The notes below the pieces were generated by a model that did no database searches, had not been told where the DNA came from, and was given only the letters and a program-made list of their open reading frames with translations. DNA of 64,000 nt from Teredinibacter turnerae. GTDB lineage: Bacteria > Pseudomonadota > Gammaproteobacteria > Pseudomonadales > Cellvibrionaceae. Every line of letters starts with the position of its first letter. Within the stretch, counting starts at the first letter, position 1. Position numbers and translations under genes: made by a program. Positions 34,627 to 41,807 of this stretch are shown one piece after another. The stretch covers positions 3,472,001 through 3,536,000 of the forward strand of contig NZ_CP149817.1 in assembly GCF_037935975.1 (NCBI RefSeq). Direction: 5' to 3'.

Positions 34627-35586
34627 TTAACTCGGTAAGAACTCTACCGGAAACACAACCGTTACGGGCTCTACAGTACTTTGCTCAAACTTAAACATTT
34701 TTACACGTGCAAGCAGACGTCTCTCTAAAGCCGGGTCATCCAGTTCACTGGAAACAATACGCGCATCGGTAACCACACCCTCAGGGGAAATCGTCAACTC
34801 CAATACAATTTTGCCTTTAAGCCCGGGCTTTTTACGCCGCTCGCGATTATAAATTGAGTACAGTGAGCCTTTGTTTCTGTCGAACGTGAGTGTAATTTCC
34901 TCTTCGCTTCTCACATTCCCGCTGCGCTCGCGCTTGGCATTGCCAGTTGCGCCAGCCGCCACGATATTTCCTTCCGCGTCCTCTTTAAAGAGCGATTGCT
35001 TCACCAGAGCGACTTGATGCTTACTTATACCTCCTCCGCCGCCGACAGAGGCAACATAATCACCTTCGCTCACGCCACCACTGCCACCCTCTGTACCCGC
35101 AAGCAGTGCTGCGGTACCGTGGCCAACAGCCTTAGCCGCACTGCCTGCGTTCGATTTCAATTTTCCTTTGAGCTGGGTATCCACCTCACTGGTATCAATT
35201 AAGTCTGCAAGCTCACTACCGAGCGCAAGTAAACCACTTTGCGCTGCGGTATCACGCGCTTTTTTCTCAACTTCGGTCAGGGGCTTTTCGTCAATTTTAT
35301 CGGGCTTACGCGCGACCTTGGGTTTGGGTTTTGGTGGAGGCGGCGGTGGTGGAGGGGGGGGCGGGGGCGTCGGTTTAGGTTGCGCTTCAATAAATTTCGC
35401 AACCCGATCAGGAATGGCTGGCCGTTTGGTTCGCTCTGCAGGCGGTACATCTATGCTTGAAATAAGAGCGGCAGATATGAACGCCAGCGCAAAAACCGCT
35501 ACGATTATAACTAAAAAAAGACGCTCCCCACGGCGGTGCATGGGTTGCCAATCTAGCGCGATGGATCGGTAAGTCGTGGTTGTCAT
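34627..35586 (-). CDS. TonB-like energy transducer with AgmX/PglI-type C-terminal domain
   Basis: The 319-residue protein has one TM segment (about 23-43) after a short cytoplasmic N-terminus. A Pro-rich stretch (about 70-95, with twelve consecutive Pro) and a Lys/Glu-rich region follow. The C-terminal domain (about 230-319) has 'YSIYNRERRKKPGLKGKIVLELTISPEG', then 'VTDARIVSSELDDP' and a final VVFPVEF, the AgmX/PglI-type version of a TonB C-domain. It is the last gene of the left T6SS operon, 30 bp after the second ExbD. With ExbB and the two ExbD proteins it should form a proton-driven motor reaching across the periplasm. The outer-membrane partner is unknown. Confidence 0.85.
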   Translation of the reverse strand: MTTTTYRSIALDWQPMHRRGERLFLVIIVAVFALAFISAALISSIDVPPAERTKRPAIPDRVAKFIEAQPKPTPPPPPPPPPPPPKPKPKVARKPDKIDEKPLTEVEKKARDTAAQSGLLALGSELADLIDTSEVDTQLKGKLKSNAGSAAKAVGHGTAALLAGTEGGSGGVSEGDYVASVGGGGGISKHQVALVKQSLFKEDAEGNIVAAGATGNAKRERSGNVRSEEEITLTFDRNKGSLYSIYNRERRKKPGLKGKIVLELTISPEGVVTDARIVSSELDDPALERRLLARVKMFKFEQSTVEPVTVVFPVEFLPS

Positions 35587-35616
35587 CCGATTACAAGTCT
35601 TTTCCGCGAGTTAGGT

Positions 35617-36114
35617 TTAGCTCTTGGCTTTTTGGTTGGCCGCAAACGCAATTTTTCGATAGTTGGCTTGTTGACAGGTTTTTAAAATCTGCCTGACCAA
35701 TTCGTAGGAGATATTCTCATCGCCCATAATTGTGATTTGGCGTCCAGCTTGTGCGGTGTTTTCTGCGGTGTACGCCAGCGTGGATTGGTATTCCAATTCC
35801 TGTTTTAGTGCAGGGATACCCTCATCAGTGGCTACCTCTGGAAGATCTGCCAGGCGCAAAACTCTTCGCCCCTGCACCAAAATATCTTCCCGGGTTATTG
35901 CGATCACCACAGTCTCCTCTGGCGCCTTCTGTGTGCTGGCGGTTGGCAAGGTGAGATCTTTGTTGCTAGGTAACTGATGCGTGTTAGAAGAATTAACCAG
36001 CAGAAAAAAAACCAGGATAGTGAAGATATCCATGAGAGATACCAAATTCAGAATGGGTTTTTTTTGTAGCTTATGGTGCCGCTCCATACGGCGAGCACGT
36101 TTCGACATTTGCAT
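35617..36114 (-). CDS. ExbD/TolR-type protein with the TM aspartate
   Basis: The 165-residue protein has a basic N-terminus, one TM (about 25-41) and a periplasmic ExbD domain. The TM contains LMDIFTILVFFLL, with Asp29 in the place of the proton-carrying Asp of ExbD/TolR. The C-terminal part ends with 'ITIMGDENISYELVRQILKTCQQA', the usual TolR-like fold. Its ATG overlaps the stop of the preceding exbD by one base, so the two are translationally linked. It probably pairs with the ExbB at 36658. Confidence 0.9.
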   Translation of the reverse strand: MQMSKRARRMERHHKLQKKPILNLVSLMDIFTILVFFLLVNSSNTHQLPSNKDLTLPTASTQKAPEETVVIAITREDILVQGRRVLRLADLPEVATDEGIPALKQELEYQSTLAYTAENTAQAGRQITIMGDENISYELVRQILKTCQQANYRKIAFAANQKAKS

Positions 36115-36635
36115 TACACATCGCCCTCTGTCACAACTTGCTCCGACGGTGCATCACCCACCGAAACATTCGGAAATAATTCGACAAGTTCAACCGTGGC
36201 CGACTGCACAATCTCTGCGTAGCGAACATGGTCCATCACGTCGATCATCGTACGATAGGTTACTTTAGGGTCCATAAGCAAAGCGATATTTTGTTCTTCT
36301 GGAAAACGCGACTTAATTTCTAAAAGGACATCAGTAAAGTGCTTCCAGTTGAACGTGCCGTCTTCCCGACGCCCCACCTCTTTTAATTTGCCTAAAAGCG
36401 CATCCTGCACAACCAGGCTGTCTGGCGTGATCAAAACCTGCAACTGCAGCTTCACGTCTTCGTTCGCTTCCTTCGCCGCGGCATCGAGCGCCGGCAAATT
36501 CAGCTCCAGCACCGTCATGCGAGAGAACACCGCGGTAATTAACAAAAACGGCACTAGCACCACCATCAAATTCAAAAAGGCAGTGATATTGAGCTCAACG
36601 GTTTCCTGCATGCGTTTTTTACGAATGCGTTTCAT
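36114..36635 (-). CDS. ExbD/TolR-type protein with Asn in place of the TM Asp
   Basis: The 173-residue protein has a basic start (MKRIRKKRMQ) and one TM (about 18-36). At the position of the essential Asp it reads ITAFLNLMVVLVPFLL, with Asn22. The periplasmic part holds 'IALLMDPKVTYRTMIDVMDHVRYA', typical of ExbD. It probably forms a heteromer with the following ExbD, which keeps the Asp. By family knowledge loss of the Asp abolishes proton coupling, so a structural or regulatory role is inferred. It lies 22 bp after exbB. Confidence 0.9.
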   Translation of the reverse strand: MKRIRKKRMQETVELNITAFLNLMVVLVPFLLITAVFSRMTVLELNLPALDAAAKEANEDVKLQLQVLITPDSLVVQDALLGKLKEVGRREDGTFNWKHFTDVLLEIKSRFPEEQNIALLMDPKVTYRTMIDVMDHVRYAEIVQSATVELVELFPNVSVGDAPSEQVVTEGDV

Positions 36636-36657
36636 AATTCGAATCCGTGATTTTTGT

Positions 36658-37275
36658 CTATTCGTCGGTCATCAAATTCAAGCACTTAACAGCGGCCATT
36701 TCGATATTGTCTACAAGACGGGTCGTTTTAGTTGCAAGGTAGGAGTGTATAAGAATAAGCGGAATCGCTGCACACAAACCAAACGCAGTAGTATTCATAG
36801 CTACCGAAATACTCGCCGACAGCATATCTGCCTTTTCTGCTGGGTCCGCACTGGCCACCGCGGTAAATGCCTGAATCAAACCGATAATGGTGCCAAGCAG
36901 CCCGAGTAGCGTTGCAATATTCGCCAGAGTAGCCAGATAGTGGGTGCGCTCTTCCAGTTGCGGCACCACTTCCATAATACCCTCTTCCATCGCAGACTCG
37001 ATAAGCTCGCGCTTGGCATTATTTTTCTTTCGCGAGAATCCATACGCCAACACCCGGGCAAGGGGTGTAGATGCCCCACTGGCAGTGTGTTCAGCCCGCG
37101 CTATATCATTTGCTTTCAGCATTGGCGTAATCTTTTTCCACACACTGTTTGTTTTGCTTTGCGTGCTAAGTAAATAAATCAATCTTTCCACCGCAATCGC
37201 CAGGCCCAATGCCATTACCACTAATATGGCGTACATAAATGGCCCGCCGGTTTGGAAAAACTTCACTAGATCCAT
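36658..37275 (-). CDS. MotA/TolQ/ExbB-family proton channel
   Basis: The 205-residue protein has three TM segments: about 12-34, 115-138 and 155-180. The conserved helices read 'ANIATLLGLLGTIIGLIQAF' and 'SVAMNTTAFGLCAAIPLILIH', including the Thr residues typical of TolQ/ExbB. The cytoplasmic loop lies between TM1 and TM2. It begins the ExbB-ExbD-ExbD-AgmX set at the end of the T6SS operon, 27 bp after a small unknown gene. Confidence 0.92.
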   Translation of the reverse strand: MDLVKFFQTGGPFMYAILVVMALGLAIAVERLIYLLSTQSKTNSVWKKITPMLKANDIARAEHTASGASTPLARVLAYGFSRKKNNAKRELIESAMEEGIMEVVPQLEERTHYLATLANIATLLGLLGTIIGLIQAFTAVASADPAEKADMLSASISVAMNTTAFGLCAAIPLILIHSYLATKTTRLVDNIEMAAVKCLNLMTDE

Positions 37276-37302
37276 AGGTAAACCTCTGCGTTAGTACAAT
37301 TG

Positions 37303-37545
37303 TTATTTTCGAAAGTTAGGTTGAGTATCTGTTGGGCCGTAAAATACGGTGGTCATACTATTTGTTTTATCGGGTTCGCCGGGTGCGTTATTCACCCCCT
37401 GAATTTCGATGCCGTTGTATTCTGAATCAACCGCATCGAGTATCCATTTACGTTCATTTCGATATTCATCAACAGTGAGGCTGCGATTATAATATGCCCG
37501 CGAAATTTCGCGGATCATTTCTGAATAGCTGTTTCCCTGCGCCAT
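37303..37545 (-). CDS. Small protein of unknown function between ppkA and exbB
   Basis: An 80-residue product without signal peptide or TM. The N-terminal half is predicted helical ('SYSEMIREISRAYYNRSLTVDEYRNERKWILDAVD'). The C-terminal 30 residues are Pro/Gly/Asn-rich and probably disordered. Coding status is supported by its position: it starts two bases after the kinase stop and ends 27 bp before exbB, on the same strand. The family is not recognised. It may link the kinase and the ExbB motor, which is speculation. Confidence 0.65.
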   Translation of the reverse strand: MAQGNSYSEMIREISRAYYNRSLTVDEYRNERKWILDAVDSEYNGIEIQGVNNAPGEPDKTNSMTTVFYGPTDTQPNFRK

Positions 37546-37546
37546 G

Positions 37547-40294
37547 TTATCGCTCCACTATTTCTCGCAGAACCCGAAAACCGGTAATGTCATCCGCCCG
37601 GCTAAACGATTCAGCCAGATTTGCAGTACAGTCTTCCATAGGTGTTTGGAAAGAACCGCCAATTGCGACCAAGGCACCACCGCGATCCGCAACCAGCTCA
37701 CGTGCATTACCGACATGGTTTACCAGCCCCCATCGATTCTGGGCACCCACATCGGTCTTAATAAGCGAATCGCCCTTTTGGATTCCCCGTGAATTCAACT
37801 TGCAGTTTCTATTGGAATCCAGTTTCGCCTGCCCGGCGCGCGCCGCATATTCCCACTCAGCGCGTGTGGGCAGTCGATATTTACGTTTAGCCTTGTCGCT
37901 AATCCACGCCAAATAGCGTTTGACTTCGCTGGATGACACACTGGTAATGGGTAAGTCGCCCGATGTATTTTTTGCCACAGGGCAATTGCCGTCACTTGCG
38001 CAAAACTGATTCCACTCATCTACGGAAACTTCGTATTTGCCGAGCGCGAAGGCCTTCATACTACCCTTGGCTGGTATCACAACCAGGGACGGCCCCTTTT
38101 CTTCACCAGCCAGGCGATCGCGGCATATGGCCCGTTTACCGCGCGCACCCAACCCCGCGAGCGATAAATCACAGGGGTCTTTGGGCACAATGGCAACATT
38201 CGCAATCGTCGAATTTCCGGGAAATAATTTAATCGCCTGCTTTTTATATTCCGTGGCCCGCTCGGGAAATGAGCGACCAATTTTCGCGATGCAGGCGGAC
38301 AAATCTTTAACGATGCCAGATTCCGCTTTGCGGTAGCGCGCGGGGTCGACCTCGCGTAACTTATTTAACGCAATCTTCAGATCACGTGTATTCAAGCCGC
38401 TTCGACAGGACGTTTGTTCGTCGACGTTTTTCATGGCCTGGTTATAAATATCGCGTCTTTCCTGTTCCACAGCCTTCTGCGCTGCAACCTGCACAGCCTT
38501 AACTTTTGCTGCGCGTGCGCGTTCCTCTTCCGCAGCCACGCGTTCTGCAATTGCAGTTTCCACCTCAGCGTATGAGGTCTGCAGCTTTTCTAACAGGGTT
38601 AAATCACCGGCGTAACGCACAGCATTGTTTAAGAGACGTTCTGCGGTTGGCAGATCCTCGTCCGCGATGCGCTGCTCAATCGTCTGCAAATACGCCAGGT
38701 AAATAGATTGTGTGGCCTTGGTCAACCAGGGGTCATCACTCCCCAGCAACGCGGCCAATGCCTGTACTTCAGACCATATTTCGGCTTCCCAGCCTTTACT
38801 GAATTCAGCTGCCGCCGTGAGATTTACGATGTTGTTCTGGTGCTGCTCGATGCGCAGCTTCATTTCGATTTGGCTGCGTACGTTTTCGGTATCTATTTGA
38901 GGTGTTTGTTTTTCGAGATAATAGAGGTAGCCCAATGCCGAAAATAGGCCAGCGAATACGGTGATCACTATACCGAGTTTAATGTAAGACTGACGCTTTT
39001 GAGTCATCAAGCGCCAAAACTCTTCTACCGATTCAACGCGATCTTCACGCTCAAACGCCAGGCACTTTTCTATTGCGCGCCACTGCGCTTTAGTTAGCTG
39101 AGGAATACGCTCCGGCTTCAGCCCAAGTCGCGCCGCTTCGTTTGCGTGTACACGATCGAATGGGTGTCTGCCGGTAAACATCTCATAAGCAATACAACCG
39201 AGCGCGTAAATATCGTCGCGTACATCGGGCTCCAGACCTTCAAGCATTTCCTTACTGGCATATGCAGGTGTTAAAGCACCCAGACTGCCAGCATCAAACA
39301 CGGTGCGATCTTCCGGGTCGTCCTCGTGACTCTCTGTTGCGGCTACCGCGCGTGCGATACCAAAGTCGAAAACCTTGGCCAGCCCCTTGTTGGTAACGAA
39401 TATATTGCCCGGCTTAAAATCAGAGTGAATTATATTTTGGCCGTGTGCATAAATCAGTGCTGCGGAAATACCTTCCAGTATTTGCCAGACTTCGGATTCG
39501 GGTAGGCCGGTTGCCTTATATTGACTAATGAGTTTATCGAGTGGCTTTCCGTCGAGAAACTCCATTGTCATAAAAACGGTATCACCGTCTTTATCGAAGT
39601 CGAATACGTTTACAATATTGGGGTGGGCGATCTGCTGCGTTTTTCGAGATTCTCGCTGCAGAGCGATGAACGCCTCCGGGTGGGACTTGAATTCGTCACC
39701 CAAAACTTTAATGGCGACAAATGGGTCTCGATCCTGGGCTTCGACTTTAAGCATGTCTTTGGCTTTATAGACCATCCCCATGCCGCCAGCGCCTAGCATT
39801 TCTTCAAAGATAAATCGGTTTTTTAGCGTGGGTACTGCGCCGCTAGATGTGTTTTTTGCAGGCTGCCCCGGTTCTAATGCGCGCCCGCTTTCGGGTCGTG
39901 AACGGGCTGGTTTGGCTTGCCTTTGTCCCGTTGCACGAGCACGCGGATTAAATTGTGTTTTATCGCCCTGCGCCTGCGGGCCGGCGGAGCGGATGCTGGT
40001 TTTATCACTTGGCGCTGATTTTTTAGGTTCAATATTCACCGCTGGTCGGTGCGACTTCAACCGCGTTTTATCCGCCGGAGGCGCCTGGGGAGTCGTCTTC
40101 TTTTGCAGCGCGGCATTAATGTGCTTCTGTTGCCTCACATTTTTAGCAATACGGGTTTTATCGTCGCCCTCCGGTGCGGGCGCACGGCTTGGCTCAGCAC
40201 GTTTTATCACCGTCGCGTCGGATGGCGCTTCCAAAGGCTTTTTCCCCGGGCTAGTTGCCGGGGTTTTGCTGTCCTTGTTGTCTCGATTATCCAT
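37547..40294 (-). CDS. ppkA: T6SS Ser/Thr kinase PpkA with TM and FGE/sulfatase-modifying-factor-like ectodomain
   Basis: The 915-residue protein starts with a basic, disordered tail (1-158) carrying five D-[AK]-T-x-hydrophobic motifs (Thr28, 47, 77, 99, 113). The kinase domain (about 160-430) has the glycine loop GAGGMGMV, VAIK (Lys196), HSDFKPGN (Asp292; non-RD) and DFG (310-312). The activation loop contains EDRTVFDAG (Thr331). A TM at about 439-460 precedes a Glu/Ala-rich coiled-coil-like stretch. The last 200 residues resemble the FGE/SUMF family ('LGKYEVSVDEWNQFC', 'RLPTRAEWEYAARAG', final 'GFRVLRE'). In threonine-phosphorylation-controlled T6SS, PpkA activates assembly and PppA reverses it. 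Here pppA is immediately upstream. The periplasmic domain is probably a sensor or scaffold. Confidence 0.92.
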   Translation of the reverse strand: MDNRDNKDSKTPATSPGKKPLEAPSDATVIKRAEPSRAPAPEGDDKTRIAKNVRQQKHINAALQKKTTPQAPPADKTRLKSHRPAVNIEPKKSAPSDKTSIRSAGPQAQGDKTQFNPRARATGQRQAKPARSRPESGRALEPGQPAKNTSSGAVPTLKNRFIFEEMLGAGGMGMVYKAKDMLKVEAQDRDPFVAIKVLGDEFKSHPEAFIALQRESRKTQQIAHPNIVNVFDFDKDGDTVFMTMEFLDGKPLDKLISQYKATGLPESEVWQILEGISAALIYAHGQNIIHSDFKPGNIFVTNKGLAKVFDFGIARAVAATESHEDDPEDRTVFDAGSLGALTPAYASKEMLEGLEPDVRDDIYALGCIAYEMFTGRHPFDRVHANEAARLGLKPERIPQLTKAQWRAIEKCLAFEREDRVESVEEFWRLMTQKRQSYIKLGIVITVFAGLFSALGYLYYLEKQTPQIDTENVRSQIEMKLRIEQHQNNIVNLTAAAEFSKGWEAEIWSEVQALAALLGSDDPWLTKATQSIYLAYLQTIEQRIADEDLPTAERLLNNAVRYAGDLTLLEKLQTSYAEVETAIAERVAAEEERARAAKVKAVQVAAQKAVEQERRDIYNQAMKNVDEQTSCRSGLNTRDLKIALNKLREVDPARYRKAESGIVKDLSACIAKIGRSFPERATEYKKQAIKLFPGNSTIANVAIVPKDPCDLSLAGLGARGKRAICRDRLAGEEKGPSLVVIPAKGSMKAFALGKYEVSVDEWNQFCASDGNCPVAKNTSGDLPITSVSSSEVKRYLAWISDKAKRKYRLPTRAEWEYAARAGQAKLDSNRNCKLNSRGIQKGDSLIKTDVGAQNRWGLVNHVGNARELVADRGGALVAIGGSFQTPMEDCTANLAESFSRADDITGFRVLREIVER

Positions 40295-40300
40295 AATCTG

Positions 40301-41050
40301 TTAACAGTTCCCCGCCTCACCTCGAACCACAACCAGTGAAACATTATCTTTGGCATGATTGCCCAGCGCTCGTCGCATTAGCTCAGTACTGGCGTCATCA
40401 GGCTCCCGCACCGCCAGACAATCGGCGATATCTTCGATTTCAACAGCGTTGTAAAGGCCATCGCTGCACAGCAAAAATGTGTCGCCGATTTGTACGCTGA
40501 AGAGGTTTATATCGACATATACATCCGTTTCACCGCCCACGGCCCGGGTTATAACATGGCTATCCGGGTGATCAATCGCCTGTTCAGGCGTGATCACCCC
40601 CATTTGTACCAGCTCTTCCACCTGGCTGTGATCGCGACTTAACTGAGACAGCTCACCGCCGCGTAATCGGTATAACCTCGAATCACCTACCCACAGGCAA
40701 ACGCCAACGCGGCCGCGAGTAATCAATGAAACTACCGTAGTACCCATAGGGGCGCTGTTCAGGTAGTTTTCGGAATATGCAATGATCTCACTGTTCGCTT
40801 TTATCAGCGCATCGTCGACCTGATCAACAAATTCACTTAGCAATTCGGCACCGTCAATCGACTCCAGCGCCGCTACCACGGTTTGCGAGGCAATATCACC
40901 GACAGAATGGCCACCCATACCATCGGCCACAGCCCATAAATGAATATCTGGGCGCAACAGAATGGCATCCTCGTTGACCTCTCTTACGGTACCCACATCG
41001 GTCTCGCACGCGCTGCGCCAATCAATGGGGCGAAACTCTGTATCACTCAT
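40301..41050 (-). CDS. pppA: PP2C-family Ser/Thr phosphatase PppA
   Basis: The 249-residue protein is a single PP2C domain. Metal-site motifs are VREVNEDA (about 22-29), VADGMGGH (41-48), 'LLCSDGLYNAVE' and 'DNVSLVVV'. No TM or signal. It overlaps tagF by 8 bp and ends 6 bp before ppkA, the usual partner gene. By analogy with Pseudomonas aeruginosa H1-T6SS it should dephosphorylate the targets of PpkA. Confidence 0.95.
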   Translation of the reverse strand: MSDTEFRPIDWRSACETDVGTVREVNEDAILLRPDIHLWAVADGMGGHSVGDIASQTVVAALESIDGAELLSEFVDQVDDALIKANSEIIAYSENYLNSAPMGTTVVSLITRGRVGVCLWVGDSRLYRLRGGELSQLSRDHSQVEELVQMGVITPEQAIDHPDSHVITRAVGGETDVYVDINLFSVQIGDTFLLCSDGLYNAVEIEDIADCLAVREPDDASTELMRRALGNHAKDNVSLVVVRGEAGNC

Positions 41051-41807
41051 TCTCGGAATCTTCCGGTTGATCCGGCTGCGTCAGAAACAGGTATGGCTCA
41101 GGCCACCCCCACTCGTCCCATCGCCCTTCAAGCAAGCTGCTCGCACCGCTGGTGGTTGGCAGGCCACGAGCAACAAAAATACATGGCTCGACATAATCTG
41201 AGCCCAAGGTCGCCCACGCACTGTAGCTCGCGTAACTGTTTTTAAGTGCTGCATCCAAGAGCGCAGGCATCGCCGCTTGAAGCCCCTGAGTTGACGAGGC
41301 CGTTCGAACCAACAAAGGCGATGTGGGAGCCCCGCCACCGAGCACCGAAGGATCTTTCTCATAGGCCGAGCACTGGCAATCCGCAACCTCATTTATTGCA
41401 TCGAGCAAGGTGTCCAGGTCGTACTGCCCCTCCAATGCTTGCAGAGCGATATCCTCTATTTCTTCAAACCAGGCTTGATTTTCCGTGAGCAGCTCCAAAC
41501 CATTTGCCGAGCCAGCCAGCGGCGCGACGATCGAAAACGGAAAATAGCGTCCGACTTTATCCACGCTCGGCAACATAACGCCTGCCCACACCTGTTCATC
41601 GACAACACCCTCACTGAAAACAAATCGCCAAATCGGGCTAGTCAGATAAATATCCAACCACTCCTCGCCTAGCTGGCCCTGGGTAGTGGAAACGAACAGC
41701 TGCAACCAGTTGTCCCAAATATCGATAAAATGGGCGGGAAGATCCCGCGATATAAAATCGCCGTGCGTGGGAAGCTTGCCAAAAAAACCCGCAGCACCGA
41801 CAGACAT
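41043..41807 (-). CDS. tagF: T6SS-associated protein TagF
   Basis: The 254-residue protein starts with GFFGKLPTHGDFISRDLP, the signature of the TagF/SciT/ImpM family. TagF proteins in characterised systems repress T6SS post-translationally, alongside the threonine phosphorylation pathway. Here it is a separate gene, not fused to PppA, and overlaps tssM by one base and pppA by 8 bp, so the three are translationally coupled. Confidence 0.93.
   Translation of the reverse strand: MSVGAAGFFGKLPTHGDFISRDLPAHFIDIWDNWLQLFVSTTQGQLGEEWLDIYLTSPIWRFVFSEGVVDEQVWAGVMLPSVDKVGRYFPFSIVAPLAGSANGLELLTENQAWFEEIEDIALQALEGQYDLDTLLDAINEVADCQCSAYEKDPSVLGGGAPTSPLLVRTASSTQGLQAAMPALLDAALKNSYASYSAWATLGSDYVEPCIFVARGLPTTSGASSLLEGRWDEWGWPEPYLFLTQPDQPEDSENE

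Noticed and set aside
35168..35572. Plus-strand frame with a long Gly run
   Set aside because: It is the antisense of the AgmX/TonB Pro-rich region.
37547..38200. PpkA C-terminal domain as an active formylglycine-generating enzyme
   Set aside because: It is fused to a kinase, no sulfatase is nearby, and the fold is often reused for binding; catalytic residues could not be confirmed.
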